From Actinomycetota bacterium (GTDB lineage: Bacteria; Actinomycetota; Acidimicrobiia; Acidimicrobiales; Ilumatobacteraceae), in assembly GCA_009701715.1 (NCBI GenBank), contig WLJO01000009.1, positions 21,932 to 85,931 on the forward strand: a DNA stretch of 64,000 nt. Direction: 5' to 3'. Below are positions 8,031 through 17,295 of this stretch, piece after piece; position 1 is the stretch's first letter, and each line of letters starts with the position of its first letter. Made by a program: the position numbers and the translations under genes. The notes under the pieces were generated by a model. The model worked only from the letters and a program-made list of their open reading frames with translations, searched no databases and was not told the origin of the DNA.

Positions 8031-10469
8031 ATGCAGGCAACTCACCGCTTCTTCGTCGCCCCGAGCATCCCGATCCCACTCGCTGGCCTCACCCGGCTCG
8101 CCGCGAACCTGCACTGGACATGGGACGCCCCCACCCAGGACCTCTTCGCGCGCTTGGACCCCAAGGTGTGGGCGGCAACCGCCGGTAACCCGGTTGAGTT
8201 CCTCCAACGGGTCAGCCCGCAGCGATGGGCCGAACTGGCAGACGATCGGTCGGTGGTGGCAGAGGTGGCAGCACGCGCCGATGTGCTCGAGGCAGCCATC
8301 CACCGCCCGGGCTGGTTCTCCCACCGGGCGGAGTCGCCGTTGCGCCTCATTGCGTACTTCTCGCCCGAGTTCGGCCTCTCCGAGACGCTGCCGCAGTACT
8401 CGGGTGGGCTCGGCGTGCTCGCCGGCGATCACCTGAAGGCTGCATCGGACCTCGGCATCCCGCTGGTCGCGGTCGGTCTGCTCTACCGGCAGGGCTACTT
8501 CCGCCAGCGGCTCGACGCAGAGGGCTGGCAGCGGGAGAACTTCCCGCAGCTAGATCCCCGGGCGATGGCGCTCACCGATACGGGCATCACGGTTCCGGTC
8601 CGCGTGGCGGGCTCGCACGTTGAGGTTGCCGTCTGGCGGGTCGACGTCGGGCGTATTCCGCTGTACCTGCTCGACACCGATGTCGAGGGCAACACACCCG
8701 AAGACCGGCTCATCACCGACCGCCTCTACGGCGGCGACGTGGACCACCGACTCCGTCAGGAGACCGTGCTCGGCATCGGTGGAGTGCGCGCACTGCGGGC
8801 ACTCGGCCTTTCGCCGCAGGTGTTCCACACCAACGAGGGACACGCCGGCTTCCTCGCGCTTGAGCGCATCCGCGAGCACGTGGCAGCGGGTCTGCCCTTT
8901 GCCCATGCCGTGGAGGCGGTCCGTGCCGGGGGCCTGTTCACCACGCACACCCCGATCCCGGCTGGGATCGACCGCTATGCGCCGGAGCTCATGAACAAGT
9001 TCTTCGGCGAGTTCTGCGGCGAGCTCGGCTGCTCGTTCGACGAGCTCATGGCGCTCGGGAGGGACGGCGAGACACCCGAGGCGCCGCGGTTCAACATGGC
9101 AGCGCTCGGCCTGCGGATGTCGGCGCGCTCGAACGCCGTCGCCTCGCTCCACGGGGACGTGAGCCGCCGGATGTTCGCGAACCTCTGGCCGGGTGCGCTC
9201 GAGCAGGAGACGCCGATCACCTCGGTCACCAACGGCATCCACTCCAAGACGTGGGTGTCGCCCCGCATCGACGCGCTGCTCTCGCGCAGCGTCAACCCGA
9301 TCTGGGACGGTGCCGACGCCGCCGTGTGGTCCCGTGTGCACCACATGGATGAGCGCGAGCTCTGGGAGGCGCGTCGTCACGGGCGCAACGAACTGGTCGG
9401 CTTCGTTCGCGACCGCCTGCAAGCAGATGTCCTCGACCCGGATGCCCTCACCATCGGGTTCGCGCGCCGCTTCGCCACGTACAAGCGCGCCACGCTGTTG
9501 CTCTCGCAGCCCGACCGGCTGCGCAGGATGCTGCTGTCTCAGGAGCGGCCCGTGCAGTTCGTCTTCGCGGGCAAGGCGCACCCCGCCGACGAGCCGGGCA
9601 AGACAATGATCCAAGCGATCGAGCAGTTCGCCCGCGAACTGGATGTTGCGCACCGCTTCGTCTTCGTGCAGGACTACGACATGCACGTTGCCCGCATGAT
9701 GTATCAGGGCTGCGACGTTTGGCTCAACACACCGCGACGGCCGCTCGAGGCGTGCGGAACGTCCGGTATGAAAGCAGCGATGAACGGGGCCCTCAACTGC
9801 TCCATCGCTGATGGCTGGTGGGCCGAGTGCGCCGACGGCCTCAACGGCTGGGTGATCACCTCGGCCGACGAGGACCCGGACCCAGCGCGACGCGACCTGC
9901 GCGAGGGGTTGAACCTGTTCAACATCCTCGAGGGTGACGTTGTGCCGACCTTCTACGACGGCACTCCCCCTTCACGCTGGATCGCCAGGATGAAACACGC
10001 GTGGGCAACGCTCGGGCCGTTCGTGACCGCCTCACGCATGGTGAAGGACTACACCACCGGGCTGTACGAACCCGCTGCCGCGCAGTCGGACCGCTTCACC
10101 GCCAACCGCGCCGAGGTGGCATCCTCCGTTGCCGACTGGAAGGCCAACGTGGCGCGGCAGTGGTCAGCGGTGCGCATCACGGCGTTCGAGGCAGAGCACG
10201 GCAAGGCGTCGGCCGATGTCCACCTCGGCGTGCTCGATACCGACGACGTCTCCTGCGAGCTCGTGCACGGTCCGGTGGACGCGAACGGAACCCTGCTGCA
10301 CGCCACGGTCGAGCGCCTCGGTCTCGTCGACGTGCAGAACGGCGCCGCCCGCTTCGCGGGAACCTTCGGCCCGACCGCCGCGGGTTCCTACGGCGTGAGC
10401 GTCCGGGTTCGCGCGCACCACGAGGAGCTCACCAACCCGGTTGAGACGGGCCTCATCACCTACCGGTGA
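8031..10469 (+). CDS. glgP: Alpha-glucan (glycogen/maltodextrin) phosphorylase, GT35
   Basis: An 812-residue cytoplasmic PLP-dependent phosphorylase that releases glucose-1-phosphate from alpha-1,4-glucans. Family features: N-terminal LHWTWDAPTQDLF (DUF3417-type cap of the short bacterial/archaeal class), AYFSPEFGLSETLPQYSGGLGVLAGDH, the HTNEGHAGF segment, and the PLP-site EACGTSGMKAAMNG. A C-terminal beta-rich extension (from about residue 710) follows. The start ATG gives MQATHRFFV. It lies 23 bases after the GT4 gene in the same direction, so the two are likely one operon for glycogen turnover. Its 3' end overlaps the convergent enoyl-CoA hydratase gene by 14 bases. Confidence 0.93.
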   Translation: MQATHRFFVAPSIPIPLAGLTRLAANLHWTWDAPTQDLFARLDPKVWAATAGNPVEFLQRVSPQRWAELADDRSVVAEVAARADVLEAAIHRPGWFSHRAESPLRLIAYFSPEFGLSETLPQYSGGLGVLAGDHLKAASDLGIPLVAVGLLYRQGYFRQRLDAEGWQRENFPQLDPRAMALTDTGITVPVRVAGSHVEVAVWRVDVGRIPLYLLDTDVEGNTPEDRLITDRLYGGDVDHRLRQETVLGIGGVRALRALGLSPQVFHTNEGHAGFLALERIREHVAAGLPFAHAVEAVRAGGLFTTHTPIPAGIDRYAPELMNKFFGEFCGELGCSFDELMALGRDGETPEAPRFNMAALGLRMSARSNAVASLHGDVSRRMFANLWPGALEQETPITSVTNGIHSKTWVSPRIDALLSRSVNPIWDGADAAVWSRVHHMDERELWEARRHGRNELVGFVRDRLQADVLDPDALTIGFARRFATYKRATLLLSQPDRLRRMLLSQERPVQFVFAGKAHPADEPGKTMIQAIEQFARELDVAHRFVFVQDYDMHVARMMYQGCDVWLNTPRRPLEACGTSGMKAAMNGALNCSIADGWWAECADGLNGWVITSADEDPDPARRDLREGLNLFNILEGDVVPTFYDGTPPSRWIARMKHAWATLGPFVTASRMVKDYTTGLYEPAAAQSDRFTANRAEVASSVADWKANVARQWSAVRITAFEAEHGKASADVHLGVLDTDDVSCELVHGPVDANGTLLHATVERLGLVDVQNGAARFAGTFGPTAAGSYGVSVRVRAHHEELTNPVETGLITYR

Positions 10470-11229
10470 AGCCGGCCTTGCCCGGTCCGCTCTCGAGGAA
10501 GCTCTTCACGCCGATCTTGCTGTCCTGCGTGCGGAACGACTCCACGAAGAGCCGTTGCTCGAGGAGCAGACCGTCTGCCAGCGACAGCGAGAGCCCCTGG
10601 TCGATCGCCTGCTTGCAGTAGGCGCCCGCCACGAGTGCTCCCTTGGCCACCTCGGCGGCAAGGCCGAGCGCACGCTCGTGCAACTGCTCGTTCGCCACGA
10701 CCTCGTCGGCGAGTCCGATACGGAGTGCCTCGTCAGCCTTCACCTGACGGCCAGTGATGCACAGTTCCTTGGCCCGGGAGGCGCCCACCGCGCGTGCGAG
10801 CCGCTGCGTGCCACCACCTCCGGGGATGATGCCGAGCAGGATCTCGGGCTGGCCGAATACCGCACGCTCGCCGGCGATGCGATAGTCGCAAGACAGCGCG
10901 AGTTCGCAGCCGCCGCCCAGCGCGTACCCACTCACCGCAGCGATGACGAACCGCGGGATCGCAGCGACCGCGTCGAGGGCCCTGTGGAAGCGCGCCGTGA
11001 TCGGACCGGCCTCGTCCGGACCACCGAACTCGGAGATGTCCGCGCCCGCAGCGAAGATCCGCTCGCCGCCGGTGACGACCACGGCACCCGGGGGGTTGAC
11101 CGTGAGATCGAGGGCTGCTGCGTGGATCTGGTCCAGCAGGTCGGCCTTCAGCGCGTTGACCTTCGGATTGTTGAGGGTGAGGACGGCAACCCCGTCGGGT
11201 CGGCGCTCGAGATGGACCAGTTCGCTCAT
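10456..11229 (-). CDS. Enoyl-CoA hydratase/isomerase family protein
   Basis: A 257-residue crotonase-fold enzyme. It carries the oxyanion-hole segments (AAGADISEF and SGYALGGGCELALSCDYRIA) and the catalytic glutamate region GQPEILLGIIPGGGGTQRL, where both active-site glutamates of classical enoyl-CoA hydratases appear to be present. It probably hydrates trans-2-enoyl-CoA in fatty acid or related degradation. Start ATG 11229 (MSELVHLERR) has a -10 box TAGTCT 7 bases upstream. It lies 10 bases downstream of the meaB gene on the same strand. Confidence 0.9.
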   Translation of the reverse strand: MSELVHLERRPDGVAVLTLNNPKVNALKADLLDQIHAAALDLTVNPPGAVVVTGGERIFAAGADISEFGGPDEAGPITARFHRALDAVAAIPRFVIAAVSGYALGGGCELALSCDYRIAGERAVFGQPEILLGIIPGGGGTQRLARAVGASRAKELCITGRQVKADEALRIGLADEVVANEQLHERALGLAAEVAKGALVAGAYCKQAIDQGLSLSLADGLLLEQRLFVESFRTQDSKIGVKSFLESGPGKAGFTGR

Positions 11230-11236
11230 GGAAGCG

Positions 11237-11242
11237 AGACTA
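11237..11242 (-). promoter_or_regulatory. -10 box of leaderless enoyl-CoA hydratase gene
   Basis: TAGTCT on the minus strand, 7 bases before the ATG at 11229. It overlaps the 3' end of the upstream meaB gene, suggesting the hydratase can be transcribed on its own. Confidence 0.5.
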
Positions 11243-12196
11243 CGCGCCCACGCCCCGCAGCATCTCGTCCGCCGCTCCCCACGGGTCCAACTGACGGGCC
11301 GCAACACCGTCCTCCAGACGGTCCCAACGGTCGCCCGTGCAGATCTCCCGGGCGCGCAGCTCGAGCCGACGGACGATGATCTCGCGCAGCTCGTCCCGGA
11401 GCCGGCGCTGGCGACGCTTCTGCAGTTCCCCGCTCGCCGTGATGTGCTCGCGGTGCTCGGTGACAGCCGCCCAGAACGTCTCGATCCCGTCGTTCTGCGA
11501 GGCGACCGTCGGGATGATGGGCGGACGCCAGTCCCCCAGTTGCGACAGCTCCAGCATCTGCTCGAGGTCCCGACGGGTCTCGTCGACCCCCTTGCGGTCC
11601 GCCTTGTTGATCACGAAGATGTCCGCGATCTCCATGAGCCCGGCCTTGTTCGCCTGCACGGAATCGCCCCAACCCGGGTTCACGACCACCACAGTCGTGT
11701 CGGCCTTACCGGCGATCTCCACCTCGACCTGACCGACACCGACGGTCTCGATGAGCACGAGTTCGTGGCCGAGTGCATCGAGCAGTCGGACCGCCTCGGG
11801 CGTGGCGAGCGACAGGCCGCCGAGGTGACCACGTGTGGCCATCGAGCGGATGAACACGCCGGGATCGGTTGCGTGGTCCTGCATGCGCACGCGGTCCCCG
11901 AGGATCGCCCCGCCGCTGAACGGCGAGGACGGGTCGATGGCGAGCACCGCTACCTCGCGGTCAAGTGAACGGATGTGGCCGATCGTTGCGCTGGTGAGCG
12001 TGGACTTGCCCGCACCCGGCGCTCCGGTGAGCCCCACCGTGTAGGCGTTTCCGCCGAGGGGGTACGACAGCCGTCCAACCTCGCGAGCACTCTCGCCGCC
12101 CCGCTCGATCAGCGACAGCAACCTCGCCATGGCGGCGCGATCACCTGCCCGTGCGGCGTCGAACAACTCCTGGGGTGACCGGTCCTTGCGTGCCAT
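11240..12196 (-). CDS. meaB: Methylmalonyl-CoA mutase-associated GTPase MeaB
   Basis: A 318-residue G3E-type P-loop GTPase (ArgK/MeaB). Walker A is GAPGAGKST, switch/Walker B regions are LAIDPSSPFSGGAILGDRVRM and LIETVGVGQVEVEI, and the base-recognition motif is NKAD. MeaB protects and reloads B12-dependent methylmalonyl-CoA mutase. No mutase gene is in the window, so its partner must be elsewhere. ATG 12196 gives MARKDRSPQELFDAARAGDRAAMARLLSLIE, typical for the N-terminal helical domain (quoted in part). The Nfu gene is 8 bases upstream on the same strand. Confidence 0.93.
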   Translation of the reverse strand: MARKDRSPQELFDAARAGDRAAMARLLSLIERGGESAREVGRLSYPLGGNAYTVGLTGAPGAGKSTLTSATIGHIRSLDREVAVLAIDPSSPFSGGAILGDRVRMQDHATDPGVFIRSMATRGHLGGLSLATPEAVRLLDALGHELVLIETVGVGQVEVEIAGKADTTVVVVNPGWGDSVQANKAGLMEIADIFVINKADRKGVDETRRDLEQMLELSQLGDWRPPIIPTVASQNDGIETFWAAVTEHREHITASGELQKRRQRRLRDELREIIVRRLELRAREICTGDRWDRLEDGVAARQLDPWGAADEMLRGVGA

Positions 12197-12204
12197 AAGG
12201 ACGC

Positions 12205-12429
12205 TCAGACTGCCACGACTTCGGTGACGCCATCGACTCGGTCGCGCATGATGCGCTCGACACCGGCCTTGAGCGTCTGCGAGGACGCAGGGCAGGAAAC
12301 GCACGCCCCGACGAGGCTGACCGACACCACCCCGGTTACCTCATCCACGTCACGCAGCACGATGTCGCCGCCGTCTGCCTGAAGAGCAGGGCGAATGGCT
12401 TCGATCGTCTCTTCGACTTGCTGGCGCAT
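12205..12429 (-). CDS. NifU C-terminal domain (Nfu) iron-sulfur scaffold protein
   Basis: A 74-residue stand-alone Nfu domain: ETIEAIRPALQADGGDI, then the CxxC motif in GACVSCPASS, which binds a transferable [4Fe-4S] cluster as a dimer. It should act as a cytoplasmic Fe-S carrier. An in-frame TTG at 12438 is an alternative start; ATG 12429 (MRQQVEETIEAIRP) fits family N-termini better. A TACCCT hexamer lies 9 bases upstream of the ATG. meaB follows 8 bases later. Confidence 0.88.
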   Translation of the reverse strand: MRQQVEETIEAIRPALQADGGDIVLRDVDEVTGVVSVSLVGACVSCPASSQTLKAGVERIMRDRVDGVTEVVAV

Positions 12430-12484
12430 GGGAAGCAAAGGGTAGCGGTCCAGAGGACGACTGCGATGCTGGCCTGCGTGTCCC

Positions 12485-12490
12485 TAGATT
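12485..12490 (+). promoter_or_regulatory. -10 box of leaderless 55-codon membrane ORF
   Basis: TAGATT, then GAGCCC, then ATG at 12497: TANNNT-N6-start. This is the main evidence that the small ORF is expressed. Confidence 0.5.
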
Positions 12491-12496
12491 GAGCCC

Positions 12497-12664
12497 ATGA
12501 TTGCCCATGCAGGGAAGTTCACCTGGGACGAGATTCTCATCGTCCTAGCCCCGCTCATCGTGATTGCGGCCCTGCTCTGGCGGGCCCGACGGCGAGTCAG
12601 GGATCAGCGGATGCGTTCAATGTCGGCGCCCAAGGACGCCAACCTGCCCACCAAGTCGTCGTAG
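12497..12664 (+). CDS. Small single-pass membrane protein (55 aa)
   Basis: A 55-residue ORF: N-terminal [12 protein letters not shown], a hydrophobic segment [16 protein letters not shown] (about residues 13-28), then a basic stop-transfer stretch [10 protein letters not shown]. The pattern matches small N-out, C-in membrane proteins common in actinobacteria. A leaderless promoter signal (TAGATT-N6-ATG) supports it. Its last 20 codons overlap the 3' end of the convergent murA gene by 61 bases, so only the first 35 codons are free of overlap. Function is unknown. Confidence 0.55.
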   Translation: MIAHAGKFTWDEILIVLAPLIVIAALLWRARRRVRDQRMRSMSAPKDANLPTKSS

Positions 12665-13905
12665 CCGCGGTCCACGTGGTGGACGTCGCTGATCAGCGTC
12701 TCGCCCACCGCCGCCAATCCGGCCACGACGAGCGCTGCGCCGGCGCGGATGTCCGGTGCGCGGACGGGCGCACCCTCGAGTGCGGTCACCCCACGGACCA
12801 CAGCGTGATGCCCATCGGTGCGGATATCCGCACCGAGTCGCTGAAGCTCCTCCACGTAGCGGAAGCGGCCCGGGTACAGGTTCTCGGTAACGATGCCGAC
12901 GCCGTCGGCGACGGTGAGCAGCGTGACCATGAGCGGCTTGTAGTCGGTGGCGAACCCCGGGTACGGCAGTGTCTGCACGTCGAGCGAGCGCAGCCGACGG
13001 CTGTCTGCGTACACGAGGATGCCGTCCTGCTGGGGCGTGGCCTGGACACCCATCTCGCGGAGTCGGCGGAGGTACATCTCCATGTGCTCGGCCCTCGCGC
13101 CGCGCACCACCACCTCACCCTGACAGACCGCCACGGCCGCCAGATAGGTGGCGGCCTGTACACGGTCGGCCACCACGGCGTGGTTTGCCGCGGACAGATC
13201 GCCCTGGGGAACCCCGTGCACATACAGCGTGGGCGACCCGACGCCCTCGATGGACGCACCCATGGAGTTGAGGAAGTTGCAGAGGTCTGCCACCTCGGGT
13301 TCGCGGGCGGCGTTGTCGATCACCGTCGCTCCCTTGGCCACGACGGCCGCCATCAAGATGTTCTCGGTGGCCCCGACGCTCGGGAAGTCGAGCGTGATAT
13401 CGGCTCCGTGTAGTCCCTCTGTCCGCGCCTCGATGTATCCACGGCGCAGTTCGAACGTGGCGCCGAGCGCCTCGAGCCCCTTTAGGTGCATGTCGATCGG
13501 TCGCTTGCCGAAGTCGTCGCCGCCCGGCATCGATACCCGCGCCACACCGCACCGCGCAAGCAGCGGGCCAAGCACCACGATCGACGCCCGGATGCGCTCG
13601 ACGAGTTCGTACGGCGCCTCCGGCGTGATCGAGCCGCTGTTCTCCATCACGAGCACGCCCGGGCGGGCGGGGTCGAGGTAACTGGTGACACCGAGCGCAG
13701 CGAGCAACTCGCCCATCGTTGCGACGTCGTCGATACCTGGCACGTTCGAGATCTCGTACCGACCGTTGGTCAGCAGGGTTGCCGCCATGAGCTTGAGCAC
13801 CGAATTCTTGGCGCCCGGCACGGTGACCTCGCCCTCGAGGGGTCCGCTGCGTCGGGCGACGATGTACCCGGGAGAGCGGGACATATGTGACGAATCGGTT
13901 ACCAC
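12604..13905 (-). CDS. murA: UDP-N-acetylglucosamine 1-carboxyvinyltransferase MurA (Asp-type, fosfomycin-resistant form)
   Basis: A 433-residue EPT-fold enzyme catalysing the first committed step of peptidoglycan synthesis, transferring enolpyruvate from PEP to UDP-GlcNAc. Family motifs: [21 protein letters not shown] with the catalytic Lys-Asn, and [13 protein letters not shown] near the C-terminal active site. The loop equivalent to E. coli PGGCTIG reads MPGGDDFG: the Cys115 position is Asp130 (GTG-start numbering). Asp here is known from Mycobacterium, Chlamydia and Borrelia and abolishes fosfomycin alkylation. The GTG at 13905 is chosen over ATG 13884 because a TACTCT -10 box lies exactly 6 bases before it. 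Confidence 0.95.
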   Translation of the reverse strand: MVTDSSHMSRSPGYIVARRSGPLEGEVTVPGAKNSVLKLMAATLLTNGRYEISNVPGIDDVATMGELLAALGVTSYLDPARPGVLVMENSGSITPEAPYELVERIRASIVVLGPLLARCGVARVSMPGGDDFGKRPIDMHLKGLEALGATFELRRGYIEARTEGLHGADITLDFPSVGATENILMAAVVAKGATVIDNAAREPEVADLCNFLNSMGASIEGVGSPTLYVHGVPQGDLSAANHAVVADRVQAATYLAAVAVCQGEVVVRGARAEHMEMYLRRLREMGVQATPQQDGILVYADSRRLRSLDVQTLPYPGFATDYKPLMVTLLTVADGVGIVTENLYPGRFRYVEELQRLGADIRTDGHHAVVRGVTALEGAPVRAPDIRAGAALVVAGLAAVGETLISDVHHVDRGYDDLVGRLASLGADIERIR

Positions 13906-13911
13906 TGGCCC

Positions 13912-13921
13912 AGAGTATGCT
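13912..13921. promoter_or_regulatory. Overlapping divergent -10 boxes for murA and MFS gene
   Basis: The minus-strand hexamer TACTCT (13912-13917) lies 6 bases before murA GTG 13905. The plus-strand hexamer TATGCT (13916-13921) lies 6 bases before the MFS GTG 13928. The hexamers share two base pairs (TA at 13916-13917), so only one RNA polymerase could open this site at a time. The two start codons are separated by 22 bases. Confidence 0.65.
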
Positions 13922-13927
13922 CTACCC

Positions 13928-15478
13928 GTGCGGTCTCGCGCTGGACGCCCCCTCGTTCAGCACCTGAGCCCGGGTTCCGCGGGGCTTGAACAGGCCCTTC
14001 AACCTCGGGACGACCTGCTTCTCGAGCGTGAGACCGAGCAGGGAGTGTTCGTGCAGGCCCACGGCCCGTTCGTTCACTACCAGCGCACTGTCACCATCAG
14101 CGGCGACGGCGCCACACAGGTCATCCGTTATCGGCTTCGCCTGCCTTGGTTCGGCTGGTTCTACGGACCGTTGGTTCGCCGTGCCCTGAAGCACCGACCG
14201 ACCGCCGACCGGCCCGCCGGGCTCCAGCCGTGGTGGGCCCCGGGGGACCGACTCGACCAGCGTCAGGTGCTCGTGCTCGGCCTGCTCGCCGCCGCGTCGA
14301 TGTGCAGCACATTCACCAACACCATTTTCACGCAGTTCGCCCACAAGGCCACCGATGCGTTCGGGGTCGGGAGCACGGGGCAGGGCGTGGCCGGCGCGAT
14401 CGTCCGGGCCGGCGTGGTGATCGTGCTCCCGTTCGCGTTCCGGGCGGATCACATCGGTCGACGCCGCGTGATGCGCTGGCTCGTCGTTGCTGCGCCCGTT
14501 GTCTGTTCACTCGGCGCGCTCGCACCGAACTTCCCGAGCCTCGTCGTCACCCAAACGATCGGTCGTCCGCTCGGGCTCGCTCTCGACCTGCTCATCGCGG
14601 TCGTCGCCGCCGAAGAGGTACCGAGGAACAGCCGGGCCTACGTGGTGAGCGTAATCGCGATGGCGGGAGGCATCGGCGCCGGGTTATGTGTCTGGATGCT
14701 CCCGCTCGCGGGACTCGGCACATGGGGCTGGCGCATCCCCTTCGCGGCGACGCTCATCTGGCTCGCTGTTGCGGTCTCGATCCGCAGGCACCTGCCCGAG
14801 ACAGTTCGTTTCGTCGCCGTACATGCCGAGGCACCAAGACTTCGCACACCGCGCCTCAGCACCATCTCGCTCATCGCGTTCCTCACCAACCTCTTCCTCG
14901 CACCGGCATCGTTCTTCCAGAACCGATTCCTCGAGCAGGAACGTGGCTACTCCAATCTCGGTGTCACGCTCTTCACGGTGTTCACGGCGATGCCGTCGGG
15001 CATCGGTCTCCTCATCGGCGGTGCACTGGCGGACCGGCACGGCCGGCGCGGGATCGGCGCGGCCGGCATCCTGGTCGGGGCGCTGCTCATCCAGTCCTCG
15101 TTCATGATCGCGGGCGCACCGATGTGGGGTACGGCGCTCCTCGGTGGCATCTGTCTCGGGATCGCGGTTCCTGCACTCATGGTGTACCGGACCGAGCTGT
15201 TCCCCACGGGGAACCGGGGACGGGCCGGGGGGATCGTCACAACATCCAGCCTGCTCGGCGGGAGCATCGGGCTCGTCGTTACCGGACAGTTCCTCGACCG
15301 CGGGCACTCGTACGGCTCTGTGCTCGGTGTGCTGTCGCTCTCACAGATCGTTGTGGCCCTGCTCATCATCCGACGACTGCCGGAATCCGCACACCGTGAA
15401 CTCGAGGACCTCAACCCCGAAGACCTCAATCCGGTTCGGCTGGCGCCGGGCGGCGCAGCCGGGTCCGTTACGGGCTGA
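13928..15478 (+). CDS. MFS transporter with N-terminal cytoplasmic extension
   Basis: A 516-residue protein. The first 110 or so residues are soluble and contain [19 protein letters not shown], a segment I do not assign to a known domain. Then come about 12 hydrophobic segments, with the MFS loop-2-like motif [14 protein letters not shown] and the loop-8 counterpart [14 protein letters not shown]. The C-terminal tail is polar with a duplicated EDLNP. Substrate is unknown; a drug or metabolite/H+ transporter is most likely. GTG 13928 is supported by the TATGCT box 6 bases upstream. The 3' end overlaps the convergent J-domain gene by 11 bases. Confidence 0.85.
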   Translation: MRSRAGRPLVQHLSPGSAGLEQALQPRDDLLLERETEQGVFVQAHGPFVHYQRTVTISGDGATQVIRYRLRLPWFGWFYGPLVRRALKHRPTADRPAGLQPWWAPGDRLDQRQVLVLGLLAAASMCSTFTNTIFTQFAHKATDAFGVGSTGQGVAGAIVRAGVVIVLPFAFRADHIGRRRVMRWLVVAAPVVCSLGALAPNFPSLVVTQTIGRPLGLALDLLIAVVAAEEVPRNSRAYVVSVIAMAGGIGAGLCVWMLPLAGLGTWGWRIPFAATLIWLAVAVSIRRHLPETVRFVAVHAEAPRLRTPRLSTISLIAFLTNLFLAPASFFQNRFLEQERGYSNLGVTLFTVFTAMPSGIGLLIGGALADRHGRRGIGAAGILVGALLIQSSFMIAGAPMWGTALLGGICLGIAVPALMVYRTELFPTGNRGRAGGIVTTSSLLGGSIGLVVTGQFLDRGHSYGSVLGVLSLSQIVVALLIIRRLPESAHRELEDLNPEDLNPVRLAPGGAAGSVTG

Positions 15479-16160
15479 GGATCCTTCGCGCCTCGCCGAG
15501 GTCCGAGATCAGCTTCGCCGCAACCGCCGAGTCGCCGCCCGCATCGGGGTGCGCGTCCCGCACGCGGAGCCGGAAGCGTGACGTCACTTCCTTCTTCGGC
15601 GGCTTCACGGTCCCGGGTGGGAACCCGAGCAGGTCGAGTGCCCACGCAGTGGGATTGGTGACGGCCGTGAACGAACCGGAGGCACCACCGAGGAACGACG
15701 AGATGAATGCCTCGCCGAGCGGCCCCCTCCACCGATAGGCGCGACGCAGCGACGGCGCAACGACGCGGCGTGCGGTGGCATCGAGTCGCTCGAGCGCGTA
15801 GATCGCCCCGAGCACCTGCTGGAGCGGGGACCCCTGCCCGCGGAACTCGAAACTCAGTTGATCGCCGTCACTGATTAGCGAGTGCAGCGAGCGGGCCAAG
15901 CCATGACGGTCCGCCTGATACCGGTGGCGGAGGCGGGGCTGGGCGACGCGTTCCCCGCGCTCCACCTCGGCGAGCAGTCGGTGCACGTCAGGAGCAAGGT
16001 CGTCGTCGATGTCTGGCGCGTGGGCCGCGACCACGGCTCCAAGCAGCAGCCCGCCGACTCCCGGGGCCGGGTCTGCCGGAAGGACGAGGTGGCCGAGGGA
16101 GACCCGACGTGTCGGCGCAATCGGTCGGGAGTGCCACACTTCGAGCTCGGCCAGCAGCAC
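15468..16160 (-). CDS. C-terminal J-domain protein
   Basis: A 230-residue protein with an N-terminal region starting LLAELEVWHSRPIAPTRRVSLG and a C-terminal DnaJ-like domain: WALDLLGFPPGT, basic helix KPPKKEVTSRFRLRVRDA, then the invariant HPD (about residues 204-206) and helix [15 protein letters not shown] domain stimulates the ATPase of an Hsp70; having it at the C-terminus without the Gly/Phe or zinc-finger regions makes this a class III J protein with unknown client. The start is uncertain: the family-like frame (IAFGVVLLAELE) continues a few codons upstream of the GTG without another good start codon. Confidence 0.75.
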   Translation of the reverse strand: MLLAELEVWHSRPIAPTRRVSLGHLVLPADPAPGVGGLLLGAVVAAHAPDIDDDLAPDVHRLLAEVERGERVAQPRLRHRYQADRHGLARSLHSLISDGDQLSFEFRGQGSPLQQVLGAIYALERLDATARRVVAPSLRRAYRWRGPLGEAFISSFLGGASGSFTAVTNPTAWALDLLGFPPGTVKPPKKEVTSRFRLRVRDAHPDAGGDSAVAAKLISDLGEARRILSP

Positions 16161-16217
16161 GACGCCAAACGCTATCGGTCCGTTTCGGGTGACCGCTCCG
16201 CCCGTTCGGCGGGTCGA

Positions 16218-17246
16218 TCAGCGGCGCACGATGTCCCGGGCCACCTCGCCGAGACGCTCGTAGTCCCGAGGGTTTCGGTCGAACATCGCCGCCCCGTAGT
16301 AGAGGACCACACGGGACGCAACGCCTGCATACCGGTCGACGAGGGTGTCTGCCAGATCGTCCCACGTGGCGGTGACGATGAAGTGATCGAGGAGGTCATC
16401 GGTCACCACGTCTGCCATGCCCTGCACGTCGCCGGCCTTCTGGCGCTCGCGGATCCTCGCCGTGGTGTCCGGGTGACCGATCTGCTCGAAGATGAACGCG
16501 TAGTTCGGCGTCGAGCCGTAGAACGACACCTGCTGGCGGGCCATCTCCCGCCAGCGCTGCTGCTCCTCGCGCGAGTCGCCCACCACTGTGAACGTCGGCA
16601 CGATCAGCTGCACCGAGCCCGGTGCGCGGCCCGCCTCGGCGAGCCCGGCGGCGACGGTGTCGACCACCGTCCCACGCAGGTACGCGTCCGTGTTGATCGG
16701 GTGTACGTGAACGCCGTCAGCGACCCGGCCCGCCATGCGCAGCATCCACGGGCCAACGGCCGCAACGTCGATCGCGGGGTCGGGCAGGCCGATTGGGCCG
16801 GGTGACCAGGCCTTGGGCAACAGCGACATCTTCGTGAAGCGACCCTCGAAGTTGAACGGCTCGCCACGAAATCCCGCAAAGCAGGCCCGCACGGCCTGCA
16901 CGTAGTCCTCGAGACGCGGACCGGGCGGATCGAAAGGAACGCCGAAGCGTCGTTCCACGTGCGCTCGCACCTGCGTACCGAGCCCGAGGCGGAAGCGGCC
17001 ACCACATGCCTCCGCAATCTCCCACGCCGTGGACGCCGTGATCATCGGACTGCGCGGGAACGCCACCGCGACACCGGTGGCGAGATCCAGTTCCGGCTCG
17101 GCGAGGGCCGACGCGGCGCACGCAAGGTATGCCGTCCGGCCGGTCTCGGTGAGCACGAGTCCAGAAAAACCGGCCGCCTTGGTTGCCCTTGCGAAGTCCT
17201 GCATCGAGCGCAGCGACCTGCCCCCGGTCATCACATCGACCTGCAT
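16218..17246 (-). CDS. LLM-class flavin (F420)-dependent oxidoreductase
   Basis: A 342-residue luciferase-like monooxygenase-family TIM barrel: MQVDVMTGGRSLRSM, the segment AWEIAEACGGRFRLGLGTQVRAHVERRFGVPF, and a substrate/cofactor-binding C-terminal part. The pattern is that of actinobacterial F420-dependent enzymes. The substrate is unknown. The ATG start has a good Shine-Dalgarno AAGGAGG a few bases upstream (17249-17258), so it is a leadered mRNA, unlike many neighbours. Confidence 0.88.
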   Translation of the reverse strand: MQVDVMTGGRSLRSMQDFARATKAAGFSGLVLTETGRTAYLACAASALAEPELDLATGVAVAFPRSPMITASTAWEIAEACGGRFRLGLGTQVRAHVERRFGVPFDPPGPRLEDYVQAVRACFAGFRGEPFNFEGRFTKMSLLPKAWSPGPIGLPDPAIDVAAVGPWMLRMAGRVADGVHVHPINTDAYLRGTVVDTVAAGLAEAGRAPGSVQLIVPTFTVVGDSREEQQRWREMARQQVSFYGSTPNYAFIFEQIGHPDTTARIRERQKAGDVQGMADVVTDDLLDHFIVTATWDDLADTLVDRYAGVASRVVLYYGAAMFDRNPRDYERLGEVARDIVRR

Positions 17247-17295
17247 ATCCCCTCCTTGGTCCGTCCTCAGCCTGCCAGATGCCGGCAGGTGGGGT

